Assembly (NCBI GenBank): GCA_013180625.2
Contig: SNVD02009909.1
Span: 1 to 64,000 of the forward strand
Length of the DNA stretch: 64,000 nt
DNA from: Boswellia sacra
Lineage: Eukaryota > Streptophyta > Magnoliopsida > Sapindales > Burseraceae
Direction of reading: 5' to 3'
Program-made: the position numbers and the translations under genes
The notes under the pieces: model-generated
The model's input: only the letters and a program-made list of their open reading frames with translations
Database searches by the model: none
What the model was told of the DNA's origin: nothing
Shown here: positions 43,800-57,019 of the stretch, piece by piece
Layout of the letters: every line of letters starts with the position of its first letter
Numbering within the stretch: the first letter of the stretch is position 1

Positions 43800-44197
43800 A
43801 TAGAATATACGCTTTTTATGGCAGGCAGCAAAAGCGAAGTAAAAACATCCAACGTTTCATACTTTTTACGGCGATCGACGGAACCGAAGTAAATAAGCTA
43901 CATGACAACACCATAATCTTTTATGGCGGTTTCATAAATCGTGGTAAAATTTTTATGGCGGGCAGAAAAACCGCAGTCAATAAATTCAAGCTGTTGTGAG
44001 GTTGGAACACAAACATTTACGACAGGCGGAGCGACTGCGGTTAAAAAACTTTTATGGTGGGCCAAAACCGTGGTAAAAAGTATAAATGGCTTTTGCGTCG
44101 CCATTTTATATGGCGGGCTTAAACCGTCGTTGGACCGCCGTTAAAGACCTTTTATCGCGGTTTTGGTCCACTGTAAAAGGTCTATTTTCTTGTAGTA
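43800..44197 (+). repeat. Right subterminal and terminal repeats of the 14-kb CACTA element
   Basis: At least eight copies, in both orientations, of TTTATGGCGGGC plus AAACCG(C/T)GGTAAA, ending TCTTGTAGTA. Same motif as at the left end. Confidence 0.8.
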
Positions 44198-46200
44198 ACA
44201 ACAAATGAGTATTCAAAAATTTAATGTGAAGGGGTTTTATGAAATGGGAAATAATTAAAAATAATAATGACATTTTGGAAGAGTAAATCAATTAAACTCA
44301 TTTAGATGTTTTTCCATTTAGATGAGTGCTAAAACTTTAGCACTAGGCACACCCCCGCCCATTCCAAAAAAAAAAAACTTGCCGATGTCTAAATAAATGA
44401 TTGAGAACCATTACAATTCAAATTTGAGATAGAAAAACAAAAACTTTTGACATAATTATTTTTCTAATTAATAAGAAATGTCATGCAATTTTATGTCATT
44501 CGTAATTATTTTTTAATCCAAGACTTTGAAAATTTTAGTGTATAATTACCCAATATATAGATAAAAAAAAGATGTTAAAATCAATAAACTTAGGAAGCAA
44601 CTAGGATGTTTATAAGCCAATCCTATTTAAATTGTCTAGAAATAATGAAATTTAGATTTTAGGGAAAAAAATACTGCCTAACTAAAAACAATTCTACTAA
44701 ACGCTAATTCAAAATACAATTAGTATTTTTTTTGGGGTGTAACTCTTGATCTATTTGTCTGTCTAATAATTTTTTTAAAATAATTTACCTTTCGGTCTTT
44801 AGAGGCTAAGGAAAATTTGACAATTGATTCTCAATTTCTTGGATTTCTACAGTAAAACATAGCTTTGAAAGCCGAAAATAATTCATAGAGCTATAGATCA
44901 TGTCATGATCATTTTGCAATGGTGGTGTCATTAGATGCATGACAAAAGCGGTGGCTGGTGACACAAGAATTGCCTATTCGAGCAATTTTTGTTATTTTTA
45001 ATTTCTATATTTCAAGAAAAATTAATAAATATAAATATTCTTTATTTAAATAAATATCTACTTAACTCATCATAATATGTTTACCATATAAAAAAAAGAT
45101 ATGTACTTTTATAATATGTAACCTTCTTATTAATTATTATTGATATCTTGATTTAATTTTGTTAAGTATTTAATTTTTAAGATATATACCATATTAAGAA
45201 TCAATATACTTTATTTTTTATACTAAAGATCATATCAAATTAATTTGTTTTTCTTAATAATTAGTGAAAAATTAAAAAAACTTATTAAGTTATTAAAATT
45301 AAGTGCTAAAAGGTATTAAATCCTAATATTTCATATTAAGTGTTAAGTAAAAAAAAAGGCGCGCACACACGGAGGCTGGAGCTAATAACAAAGATTGTAT
45401 TATATGTAACGTTATTAACCATCAAGGGGCGTACCGATCATTTTTTAAATTTGGATTGGTACAAAATTTAGTTCAACCTCAAGGAGCATAAAGACAATAT
45501 CTTAAATATGTATTTTATAAGGGTGAAATTATTTGCACATGAAAAATAACCCTAAACACCCAATTCCTCTAAAGACCTATCATAAAAATTCAAAGATAAA
45601 TTTAATACTCCATAGTTTGTGCACCCTTATTATTGCCAACAAAACCCTTTATTTTCAACTTTGGACACCAATTCAAATAATGAAAATATTTATTTTTCTC
45701 TTTGAACTCCTTTACTGCAATTGTTTTCCCCTTTTTAAAAACAAAGCTTTCTTCTATATTCATCAATAAAACTCCATATGACTTCTATTCCCACTCATGC
45801 AGGAGGCATCCTTGCATTCAGCATTGCATCATTCGATCCCTTCTTCCTCAAAATTGGAAGCATCTCAAGTAGCCATTGAACACCAACTATAATTTTCATC
45901 AATTCCTTCTAAAACCATCTTGAGAAATCATATCATCATAAAACTCCATTCATATCTATATAAAATTAATGAACTCATGGGAAAAAAATATTATTTAGCT
46001 AATCGAATATCAAAACTAAAACACACATAATTCTCTAGAATCTTTTGAAAAAGTTTTTTTCTATTCCATGATTGAGATGAATGTTAATATTTTCTCATTG
46101 TTGTGAATTTTATAACAAGAACAAAATTAGGGTTTAAGTTCACGTTAAAATGAGTGTAAAGAGTAATATTATTAATTTGTACATATTGGTAAATTACTCT
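44198..46200. other. AT-rich intergenic DNA
   Basis: No gene, RNA gene or classifiable element was recognised. Homopolymer runs and short open frames only. Confidence 0.4.
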
Positions 46201-46201
46201 A

Positions 46202-47347
46202 TGGATATTTTGATAATAAGAGTTCTAAAGAAATATTAAGTGTTCAAAATTCTTATTTGGGTGCAAATAGCCTAGCATTTTGTGAAGAATAGCTCAACTT
46301 ATGCAATGCAGAAATTGGGATGGCACAAGAGCACATATATAGTTACGCCAGAGTGCAGCATCAGACATTGCAGGTAGAGACATTGTGCAGGCGCGCAAAG
46401 TGATATGCACAAGAGCACTAATTCTAAGTCTGGAAGTGTGTCAATCAAAGACATTGCGTTGGAGCGCAAGGAACACTAAGCAGGAGCACAACTTTGAGTA
46501 TCCTGTTTTTAATAGGACACTTGGCACTTAGTCATTGACTTATACGTATATATCTTGGAGTATAAAAGGGATGTGTTATTCTATTGTAAAGTGGGTTGGA
46601 AGAGAGATAGAATAAAGAGATAGGGTTTAGAGAAATTAGGGGTTTCCTCGGTGGAAAGTTAACCTAATTTCTTATACTTTTGCCTTTATAAGTCTCCTTT
46701 TACTCTCTTGTTTTTACACCATAGTGGACTGCTCATCATTGGCAATTGGATGTAGGATTACTTTTATGGTACGAACCAGTATAAATCCTTGTGTTTTTGT
46801 TGTTTTCTTTTGTTTCTTTGCTTGGGTGTGTGCGCCTTTTCACAACAAATTGGTATTAGAGCTAGGTTACGGCTGATTTGGAGATTCATTAGTGGTTAAG
46901 TTCTTAGTGCTATAGGTGTTTAATAAAAGTCCTGAATCGTATTTGTACTATACAAAAGGTGTTGGACAAAATTCCTATGATGGTTACATCAACTACCGAG
47001 CATGAGCTTGAGAAGTTCAATGGTAGTAACGACCTTGCTATTTGGAGAATGAAGATGTTGCTCTGCTTGGCAACCTAGGATTGTATGAAGCACTTGTAGG
47101 TGAAAGCAAGATGCTTGATAGCTACATTGTTGAGAAGAAAAGGGATATCATGAAGATGGCTTACAACACAATAATTCTCTATTTGAGCGATAAAGTGTTG
47201 AGGTAGGTCTCCAGGATGAAAGCCTTTATATGACTAAGAATTTGTCCAGTAGGTTGTATTTAAAAGCTAAATTCTTTACATTCAAAATGACTGAAGATAA
47301 GAACTTGAAAGGCCATGTTGATGAATTTAATAACACACAACTACTAT
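46202..47347 (+). mobile_element. Truncated Ty1/copia element: 5' LTR, PBS and start of gag
   Basis: An LTR ends CACAACA at 46847, with a TATA box (TATAAAAGGG at 46561) upstream. The LTR start is uncertain; TGGATATTTTGATAATAAG at about 46202 is a candidate. The PBS TGGTATTAGAGCTAGG begins at 46851, close to the canonical initiator-Met tRNA site. gag begins at 46977: HELEKFNGSNDLAIWRMKM, then a frameshift, then GNLGLYEALVGESKML and more stops. Sequence stops matching copia at about 47340, where another element abuts. Confidence 0.75.
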
Positions 47348-49745
47348 TGATGCCATCTAATTGAATATAATAACAACTATAGGGCAATCAACCAAATTAA
47401 TGCAAAATAGAAAGATCACCAATAAATTAATGCAAATACCCAAACTATTGGACTACAATAAAAATAGCCAAAACAAATGGAAAGGAGAAACAACAACTAA
47501 AAAGGTCATTGAATCCAACGTTCTCACAAATAAAGGGGGAGAAGGAAATATGACTTGGTACAATCAAATAAGAAGACTTGGCCTAAATTCATAGGCCCAA
47601 GCCCTTCCCACAAACTCACTGCGACTTATGTGAGACCCTTGCACAAATGGCTAATGAGCTAAATTCCAACAATTTCTCCACCTTGGCGAATTAGCTGATC
47701 CACCACAAAATTTCCATATTTCCACTGTCTCTAACAAATTTAGTAACACCTCTAAATGGACCCAAAGGTGTGATCAAACTCACACAATGTTGATAAAAAA
47801 AATTATACTACCATTATAGTAGTACAAGCTATTCCTCTTAGTGCCTTTCAATTCACAAGTGTTTTGAAGTGAACCTTAGAATTCCATCTCGTGTAAATAC
47901 TACACAGCCTTTAGAGTCCAAGGCTCCCAAAGAGATGATATTCTTCTTCGAATTTGGTTAATCCTAAACATCTGTCAAAACTCTAGTTCATCTATCATGA
48001 CTCTTTAATCAGATTGAACCTATCCTAAAAGTTTGACAAATATCATTATTGTCCATACAAACAATGCCACCATTAAGTTCTTTAAAATTAATTAAAGAAC
48101 AATCCTTATATGGATACATATGATAAATATTACCTGAATCTATAATCCACTCACTAGAACCAAAAGTGGATGACTACCCAACTAGACACAAATTTGAATC
48201 ACTATCAGATTATCACACTCAACCACACAGGCATAAAAAACAACCTTGCCCTCATCTTTCCTTTTGAACTTTGGACAAGGTTTCTTTTAATGCCCCTTCT
48301 CATGACAAAAGGCACATATGTCTTTACCAAATCTTCCTCTCAAACAAGATTTTCTTCGTTTTCTTAACTTACGACTCTGACAATGCCCTCTTTTTATCAA
48401 TGCTTCTACTAATTAGTCCCTATGTTCTTTCTGATCTTTTTTTTTTAATTTCATAATTTTGCAAAGTAGAACTAACTTCTTCAAAAGATAACTTTTCTTT
48501 CCTAGAGATGAGTGTAATACAAAGATGATCCAATTCATTTGGAAGAGATCAATCAATAGCATAGCCTTACATTCATCTTTGAAGGTTTTACTTAGGGTTA
48601 ACAAATCAACAATTCTTATTAAACTCATTTATATAAGAATTGATGCTCTTACCTGGTTTCAACTTAGGGCAAAATAATCTCTTTAACAAGATTACTTGAT
48701 TTTGATTGTTTTTCTGCATCTATATGTTTTCAAGTGCCTTCCATAATTCACTAGTAGATGTCTCTTAAATGAACTAATACTTTTGCTCTATACACAAACA
48801 AAAATGAATCAACCTACAAGCTATTATATTCAACTTGTTTGAGTCTTTCATATTGATATCCTTTAGTTTTGTTTCTTCTATAACTATATCCAAACTTTGC
48901 TAATATAATCTGTCAAATACCTCAATCTGCCACAAGTTGAAGTTATTCTGACAATCAAATTTTTCAACATCTATTTCTACGTTAGTGATTATCACTATCT
49001 TAGCCGATACAGTTGTCTTCTCTGATATAGATACCAATGATGCCATTGCTACATCTCATAAATAAGTTTGCTACACAAAAACTCCAATAATCAAGCTCTA
49101 TCCAAACTATTATATTTAATAACTACCAATCCAAATTTAACATCCCAGACTAGTAGTAAGTGCTAGAATGATTCACTATACACTGGTAAAATTCCCTAAG
49201 CATGCATATAGTCTAACAAATAGCCACTCACTATCCTAAACCTAAGGCTTTGACATTACTTTGTTGTGCATAGTGGAAACACTTTGATAACAAACACACA
49301 CTTACTAATGATGCTAGCTAATTGAATATAATAAAAAATATGAGGTAATCAACCAAATTAATGCAAAATAGAAAGAACACCAATATTTAACAAGGTTCGG
49401 TATTGTTACCTTGTTCTTGGGCACCGCTGAAAAACTTCCACTATCTTTAAAGAGAAATTATAGGCCTTTTAGGTTACAATATAAATCCCTAAACAACGGG
49501 CCAAACTACATATTCCTAAACTATTGTGCCATAGTACAAATGCCCTAACAAATGGAAAGGAGAAATAACAATAAAGACGTCCTTGAATGCAAGGCCCTCA
49601 CAGATAAGAGGGGAGAAGGAAATATGATTTGGTATAGTCAAATGAAAGACATGGCCTTCATTTATAGGCTCGAGCCCCTCCCACAAACTTACTTCCACTC
49701 TGTGTGGGATCTTTGCACAAATGGCTAATGAGTCAAATTCCAACA
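47348..49745 (-). mobile_element. Small minus-strand copia remnant: two LTRs and a gag-only interior
   Basis: Direct repeats 47348-47671 and 49309-49745 start TGATGC..CTAATTGAATATAA and end AATTCCAACA; the left copy lacks about 110 internal bases. On the minus strand the LTR starts TGTTGGAATTT. Just upstream of the left copy is the purine-rich CCAAGGTGGAGAAAT, a typical copia polypurine tract, so the element points left. Inside, minus-strand gag is readable in pieces (ASLVSISEKTTVSAK and FDCQNNFNLWQIEVFDRLY around 48870-49050). A CCHC knuckle CAFCHEKGH follows near 48310. No protease, integrase or reverse transcriptase was found, so pol is deleted. No target duplication. Confidence 0.75.
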
Positions 49746-50829
49746 CGAGATATATATTGACATATATGAGAAATTCGAAAACTCAATTTAAGAACAAATT
49801 TTAAAATATAAATATAGTCATATTGATATCATATCATTAATATTTATTTTGGGAAAATCTCAACAGAACGAGGAATTATTTATTCAAACAAAAAATTAAT
49901 GGAAACATCCAGTGAGAGGAGAACTAATAAGCTTTACTCTTCAACAAAAATCTATGCCAAATACAAAATCTAATAAATAAAAATAAAAACAAGATGTATG
50001 TCATAAAACAATATAATTAAATAAAGCTATAAAGAATAAAATAAAATTATTCTTTATTATATATTGGTACATGAAATATTAAAACATAAGCATACTAGAA
50101 AATCATAATCACTTGTCCCCTTCATTGCTTTTATTATCTTCTCTTAAGTTTGAATGACCCTGTAAATGAAATGTGTATTCTTATACAAAAACGATAATAG
50201 ACTTAAACAATATCAAAATATATAGCATATATACACTTCTCTCTCTTTAAGTTCCTTTTAGATAAATTTGGTGGAGTCTATAAAACATTTTGTATGCGAT
50301 ATATCTAGGTTGGAAGTCCTAAAAGATGAATATTAAATAAAAAAAGTTAATTACATATAACTTAAAAAGTATAATAAACTACAGAAAAAGATAACTGATA
50401 ATAATAAATCACGTACAAGTTATTTCCATAACCAAGCCAAAAGTCGATCCTATTATTCATTTGATACCTTTGATCATGAACTTGAAATAAAAGACCATAA
50501 AATCCTTCAAGTAACATATTAGCTGTTACACTCTCAGGCATTTCTTAAGGGATATTACAATCCTATAATCGTTAACTTTTTTTTTTTAATTCAATAGAAA
50601 GATATCTTAAAGCCTTTTCAAATGTAATGATCATACCTCAATAACAATGTTTATCTGTGAACAAATACTTCTATATTATGACAAAATTTGGTTGGATTGT
50701 CAACTTTTGAAGATTCACCACCTTTGATTCTTGTCAGATCCTTTAGAGTACAATAATAAAATTGAAGTAAAAACAATTTAACAAGATTAGCAATTTTATA
50801 TTTCATACCTTCAATTCTTTTGGGTCATT
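49746..50829. other. AT-rich spacer between the copia remnant and the FAR1-like pseudogene
   Basis: No gene recognised. The right part (about 50530-50829) may be the decayed C-terminal end or 3' flank of the minus-strand FAR1-like pseudogene. Confidence 0.35.
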
Positions 50830-52302
50830 TGACTTTTGTCGCTTTGTTTTCTCTTTAGTTGTTTGAAATATGTGCTCAACCTTGGATTGCTCCCTTTTAG
50901 ATAGAGTGCAATCATTAGTTTGAATTGCCTATGGAGAAGAAATGCTACAAATTTTCTTTAAAGTATCATCAACTTCCTCAACATCTATTTTATCATCAAC
51001 TACTTTGATGTTGTATTCACTAGCACCACCACAACTTCTGTTTGACCTTATTTTATCTTTAATTTCTTTAATTGCATCTATAATCATCTTGCATTTATCC
51101 TCACATTAGATGCTAAGTCTACCACATCATAAAACAAGTTACACATCTTATCAAATTGACACCTATCAGGTTTGATGCCCCAATTATGATAACCTATTTT
51201 CACCTTGTAATGACATTTTTTTTCACATCTTTTCTCCATCTTCTTAAAAAGTATTTAGATGGAACATGATTTTTTTTTTGAATAAGCACAACAATTGCAC
51301 ATCGACATATTATCCCTCTAAATTCAAACAAATGACAATTGCATTTAAGATCAACATCAATCTCATTTAAGCAAACTTCAAAAGAAATATGACGTTGACT
51401 CTCTACAATTACTTTATCTTCATCAACTACAAACTCCGAAGTGGAATAATTCTCCTTACATGAATATACACTTCATAATAAAGCTTAGCTGTTAACTTTT
51501 TTGGAACTCCTTGAATTTTGTTGTTGTATAAGTGTCTTAAAATTGCTTCTCTATGGCATGAGTTATACAAGGGAGCGAGCATTAAACTAACTAAAATAAG
51601 CTTGACTCTCCTTTCTACCTTATTTCATTTAGCATTCTCATATTGTTCCACAAATTACTTTAAGGTAGTTTTTGAATGAGCATATCCATAAAAGAATGCA
51701 TGCATACTTTTACTATATTGAGTGGTGGACATTCCTACCTCAAAAATACTCATTAAAGCCCAATGCATCCTTTCATTATAAAATCCATGTAACCAATTAT
51801 TATTACAAAGATAATATTTTCATTGAAGCCTTTTCCAACATTCTTTAAACTCATCATCTATTAATGAATCATACACCACATTTTGGAGTGTAAATTTAAT
51901 AGATTCATATAACTTGTAGCCTTTCAATTCTTTAGGATATTTCTTCATTTTATGCTATAAACACCATCAACGTCTTGTTTTTGGAAAAACAATTTCAATT
52001 ACATTTTGCAAAGCTTTGTCTTAGTCAATGACTATGGCATCTGAAGCACAACCAATCATACAAGTAAGGCAAGATTGAAAAAGCCAAACAAACGTCTCAG
52101 TGTCTTCATTGGAGATTAACCCACACCCTAATAGCATAGATTGTCCATGATGATTAACCCTAACAAAGGAAGCCAATGGCATATCATATTTATTTGTTAA
52201 TTATGTAGTATATCAAATGTAGCAACATCACAAACTCCTTATATGCAATTGTAATCCTTGCATCTACCTATAGAACATTCTTTAATCAGCCTTTATAAGA
52301 AT
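50830..52302 (-). pseudogene. FAR1/FRS-like (MULE-derived transposase) pseudogene
   Basis: Minus-strand translation in pieces gives a MULE transposase core (YDMPLASFVRVNHHGQSMLL, GCGLISNEDTETFVWLF, then ASDAIVID). Next come KALQNVIEIVFPKTR, FKECWKRLQ and a FYNERMHWA segment. Around 51320-51360 lies the SWIM zinc finger with CNCHLFEFRGIICRCA. FAR1/FRS proteins are transcription factors derived from MULE transposases, with a CxC..CxH finger; here the His reads Cys. Multiple stops and frameshifts exclude function. The upstream part ends at the copia LTR at 52303, so the gene was probably cut by that insertion. It could be an old Jittery-type MULE rather than a host FRS gene. Confidence 0.8.
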
Positions 52303-52451
52303 TGTGAATTTGATAGAAAAAGCCTCACTAAGTTGTATTGCTGTATTGAGTTATATACAATAATAAATTACACAAAATTATAAGGATCACATGCTACATG
52401 GAAGGAAAGAATCAATCAAATAAGAATAATCAAATAATTGATTTTATTATA
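52303..52451 (-). repeat. 3' LTR of the short-LTR copia element
   Basis: About 149 bases, pairs with 56886-57019; it contains a 10-15 base AATAAT-type expansion absent from the other copy. Confidence 0.75.
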
Positions 52452-52619
52452 GTTAATGAGATTGATTGATTGCCTATGATTAAGGATGTCAAGATTATTC
52501 TTTATTATGCCCTTGCAAGATGGGGAGTCTACAAGTTGAGCTGAAGAAGGAACATGTTGAACTGAGAGACTTTGACTTAACACTTGATCACGAATAAAGT
52601 GATAGTCAAGAGCAAGATG

Positions 52620-55600
52620 TTTCATCCATGAATGGAAAACAGGATTGGCGGCTAAGTAAGTAGCCCTAGGTTGTCACAAAAAATTATTGGAGAGGAATCA
52701 AGTCGAACATGAAGCTCACCAAGAAGATCTTGAAGTCAATTAAGTTCAGCTGTAGTCAAAGAAATGGCATGTTATTCTAATTCAGTCGAGGATCGAGCAA
52801 CCGCTCTTTGTTTCTTAGAGCTCTGACTGATAAGATTGTAGTCCAAGAAAATAATATATGCCAAAGTTGAGGTTCGGTTATCTGGATCTCCGACCCAGTC
52901 AGCATCAGCAAAGGCCTACAAAGAAAAAGAAGAACTTCATCGAAGAAGAATGCCATGTGAAAAAGTGCCCTTTAGCTATCATAATACATGTATAATAGTA
53001 TGCCAATGTGAAGCTGTGGGGCAATGCTTATATTGGGAAAGCTTGTTGATAGCGTAGCAAATATCAGGATATGTGAGAGCTAAATATTGCAAGGCACGAA
53101 GAACTTGTCTATACAATGTAGCATCTGTCGGTGGTGAACCATCATAATGACAAAGAGATTCTGTTACTGAAAGAGGAGTAATTGTGGTATTAGAATCTTG
53201 CATCTGTAGATGTATCAACAAATCCATATATATTTTTGTTTATTGAGAAAGAGACTAGTGGAGGTGAAGACGGCCTCAACATAAAGAAAACAGTGAAATG
53301 CACCTAAGTCTTTTAATGAAAACCGAGCTGCCAACCTTGTGATAAAGGAGTTAACCAATTCAACAGAACTTCTTGTGACAATGATATCATCCATATATAC
53401 TAGCAAAAGAATTGTTAGTCCATGTTTAGAATAGATAAACAAGGAAGTGTCTGACCCTGAGTTGATAAAGTATTGTGCAAGAAGAAAAGAGCGTAGTTTA
53501 GTACACCATGCTTAACGAGCTTGTCGAAGACCATAAATCGCTTTGCGCAATTCACACACATGGGAGGGGTAATTTTTATCCAAACATCCAAGAGGCTAGA
53601 CCATAAACTCATCATCATGAAGGTGTCCTTGTAGGAAAACATTATTGATGTCAAGTTGACGAAGTGGCCAATTAAATTGTAAGGCTAATGTAATGACAAC
53701 CCGATCTATTGTAGGCTTAACCACATGACTGAACATAGAGTGAAAATTAATGCCTGGTCATTGATTGAGACCTTTGGCCATAAGACATGCTTTGAATCTC
53801 TCAATCGATCCATTCACCTTTCTCTTATCCTGAAAATCCATTTACATACAATAACATTTTGTGAAGGATGAAGGGGTACAAGGTCCCATGTATGTTTGGT
53901 TTTTAATGCTTCAAACTTAGCAAACATTGCTTAACACTAATGCAGAGATTTTTGATCCCGTCTTACTAAGGGAGGTTTAGTTGTGGGAGGAGACTTATCG
54001 AAAGAGTCATTATGTAGATGAAGAGATGCATATTTTGGATTTGGTTTGGATATTTGGTTACGAGACCTTGTAATCATGGGATAGCAAAGAGATGCTTGTG
54101 AAGAGGTAGGAACAGAATTGTCAATGTGTGTGGTTTGAGTATTGGAATGTGTATTATTTGAGTTAATGTCACTTACCAAGTCAGAGGAAGATGAAACATG
54201 ATTAGTTGAAGAAGTAGAGTCAGAAGCAATCTGTGTCAAAGGTGGGGTAGACTTGTTTATTTGTGATCGTTTATCATCCAATGAAATAGGTGAGGTGGTA
54301 GCAACAGGTGTAATTGGAATTGGTGAATAAGAACCTGAATAGGAAGGGAGTCTATAATGAGTAAGAATATTTGTAGGAATAGGAAATGATTCTGGATGAG
54401 TGAATGTAGAGTTAGTCTTTCCTACAATATTTGGATTTGTGGGTAAATTATAATGAGAAGGTTTAGAAAAAATCCAATCATTCAAAGCGGAATCTGTTAC
54501 TTGAAATGGCTTTGTTTTGAAATTAGAAAAAGAATAAGGAAAGATATGTTCAACAAACACAACATGACGAGATAGGAAAGTTTTGGATGAAGCTGGATCA
54601 TGACACTTATAGGCATTATGCGAGGTGGAACAACCTAAAAGAAATGCACGGCTTGGACTTTGGTTGAAGTTTATTTGAGGTATACGATTTCAGCCATGGG
54701 TAACAGAGGCAACCAAACATTCAAAGTTTTGAATAATTGGGCTTGATGGAAAAAAGTTTTTCAAATAGTGACTGGAAGTTGAGAACTAGTGTAGGAAGAT
54801 GATTTATTAGATAATTTGCTGTTTTGAAGGCACTTGGCCAAAAAGAAAGAGACAATGAGGCATGATGACGAAGAGTTAGGCCTGTTTCAATAATATTCCT
54901 GTGCCAATGTTTGGCGGTGCCAATAATTTGTAGTGAATGGGGTGAAGAAATTAAATGTTGAATGCCATGTTGTTTAGTAATAGTATTTAAACCATGAAAC
55001 TCTATACCACCATCCAAATAAACAGTTGTGATGGAGTTTTGAAAATAGTTTTCTACCAAGCTTTTAAATTGCGAAAAAATCCTAGGGACATCTGATTTAA
55101 CTTTGAGCCAAAAAAATTATGTATACTTGGTATAATGGTCCACCAAAATGACATAGAATCGAGATTGATCATAACCGGTTACATGGGCTAGTCCCTAGAC
55201 ATTTGTATAGATTAACTCAAGTGGTCTACTGCTAGTCATTATGTTATTGCCAAATGGAAGGCGATGACTTTTATTACTTAAACAAGAATTACAATGACTG
55301 AAGCTTTTGGAATTTGCCATAGAAATGGATTGACTCGACAGTTCCTTATTTAAAATAGGTCTAGAAGGGTGTCTCAATTTAGAGTGCTAATGTGATAAAG
55401 AAACTTGAAAAGCTTGAGGCTGAGAAGACTTGGATGAATCCGACCACTCATAAAGGTGTCCATTACTCTACTTTGGCGGAATTGCCCTCGTACTCAGATC
55501 CTTCATAACAAAATGGAATGAAAAAAATTTAATTGATTTTTTATTTGTTTGCAAAACTAAGAAATAGATATAAGATTTCTTTGAGTGAGAGGAGCACACA

Positions 55601-56800
55601 AAATGTTATAGAGTGTAAAAGTGGACTCAGGAGAAGAGATGGAGGCAAAACCTGTATAGAAGATCGAAAAACCAGATCCATCACCTATAATAACACCTTT
55701 ATTATCCCCATAATCTGAATTAATAGACAGATCCTGTAAGTTGGATGTGATGTGATGAGATGTGCCAGAATCAAGAATCCAGTTTGAAGGATTTGAATTA
55801 GTGTGTCCTTGGGCAAAGTTTGCTTGAGGATTGAAAGCTAAAGAGGATCGAGATCTGCAAACCTTGGCTATGTGACCAAACTTGTCACATAATTGACATA
55901 TAACTCGTGGTTGATTAAAAGGAGAGGATCGCCATTGTTGAGTACCATTATTATTGCCATTATAACCAAGTCCAACACCATTGTTAAACCTCTGATTTGT
56001 TGAGTTGTTATTGAACTGAGAGGAATCGTTGTGATTGTTGTTATTGCAAGACGAGTCATTGAAACTGTTCATATTACGATTTCCATAGATGCAGATTTGC
56101 AGTAAAGAGAGTGTTGTCAGTTTTCTTCTTATCAAGTTTAAGGATCATCTCGTGATCCATTAACTTCTCATGAAGTTCTTCAAAACTTATAAGATCAGAT
56201 CTGGCTCATATGGCAACACTAATCTCTTTAAATTCAAGAGTGAGTCCTCGTAAGACATGATGAACAATCTCATCTTCAGTTAATGGTTGCTTAATGAGAG
56301 CAAGATCATCTGTGATAGACTTAATTGAATGCATAAATTCAGAAATAGTTTTACCTTCCTTTGATGTTTTAGCAAGAATATCCTTTAGTGTACGAAATTG
56401 GTGCGAGAACTATATGCATAAGTGCCTTTGAGTTTCTTCAAAGCCTTAGTAGCTGTTTTAATGCCATTAAGAGAAGATTAAACTGAAAAAGTGGATGAAG
56501 CCAGTATAGCATGACGAATGAAAGCATCGTGATGAAGCCATTTGCGATGGTTAGGATTAACAACAATTTAATCTTTGTGTTGCAATGAGGAGGGAGGACA
56601 TGGAAATGAACCATTAATATAGCCATCCAAGTCATAGCCAAGCATTAAACTATGAAAATATGTATACCATGAGGCAAAATTATCTGGTGTTAATTTGAGT
56701 GGAAGCTAAGTGGAGGCATTAATGGAAATACTTTCATTTATGAGAGATGGCTATGAAGAGATTGAATTATGAGAAGGACCTATAGTATCTGTTGAACAGT
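52620..56800 (-). pseudogene. copia gag-pol polyprotein remnant
   Basis: Read leftward. gag begins near 56800 and continues in broken frames. The Asn-rich segment with the CCHC knuckle CQLCDKFGHIAKVC and the protease motif NWILDSGTSHHIT lies in 56135-55557. Integrase with the HHCC-type zinc region (CNSCLSNKSHRLPF) and core pieces lies in 55377-54721. A low-complexity Ser/Thr/Asn linker is at 54560-53937. Reverse transcriptase with LLVYMDDIIV is near 53400. RNase H ([14 protein letters not shown], then [13 protein letters not shown]) lies around 52910-52760. Several stops and frameshifts interrupt it; typical integrase and RT residues are still recognisable. Confidence 0.85.
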
Positions 56801-56885
56801 AATATCAAACATGATGGAGAAAAAAATTAAGGAAGGATCGGCAGGGCTTGCTAAAGCTATAGATGCTCTGATACCATATAGGAAT

Positions 56886-57019
56886 TGTGAATTAGATAGA
56901 AAAAGCCTCACTGAGTTGTACTGTTGTATTAAGTTATATACAATATTAAATTACATAAATGGAAAGGATCACAAGCTACATAGAAGGAAAGAATCAATTA
57001 AAAAATTGATTTTATTACA
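56886..57019 (-). repeat. 5' LTR of the short-LTR copia element
   Basis: 134 bases, among the shortest for plant copia elements. It directly abuts the TAGGGGTGTGCA terminus of the hAT element on its right. Confidence 0.75.

Larger units (their letters stand above)
30192..44197 (+). mobile_element. CACTA (En/Spm) DNA transposon, about 14 kb, decayed
   Basis: The left end reads CACTACTAAAAAAGTAAG and the right end, on the minus strand, TACTACAAGAAAATAGACC. The outer base of the right end is C-to-T mutated from CACTA. Subterminal regions on both sides carry many copies of a TTTACGGCGGGC / TTTATGGCGGGC and GCGGTAAAA motif, as expected for transposase-accessory binding sites. The flanking 3-mers (ATA and ACA) match only partly. 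Inside are a TNP2-like transposase pseudogene (37500-41060), a second Ptta/En/Spm-type reading frame (41304-43405) and captured host gene sequence (35387-36485). About 7 kb between the left end and the transposase holds no transposon genes. Confidence 0.88.
52303..57019 (-). mobile_element. Near full-length Ty1/copia element with very short LTRs, decayed
   Basis: Direct repeats 52303-52451 and 56886-57019 (about 149 and 134 bases) share TGTGAATT.GATAGAAAAAGC, GAAGGAAAGAATCAAT and TTGATTTTATTA. Next to the right LTR the minus strand reads TGGTATCAGAGCATC (about 56863-56877), the canonical initiator-Met tRNA PBS, so the 5' LTR is on the right. Domains in order on the minus strand: gag, CCHC knuckle, protease, integrase, reverse transcriptase, RNase H. 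That order (integrase before reverse transcriptase) defines Ty1/copia. Flanking 5-mers do not match, so a target duplication was not seen. Confidence 0.88.

Noticed and set aside
44150..44200. Perfect target-site duplication for the 14-kb CACTA element
   Set aside because: Flanking triplets are ATA and ACA; only two of three bases agree, so it cannot be claimed as intact.
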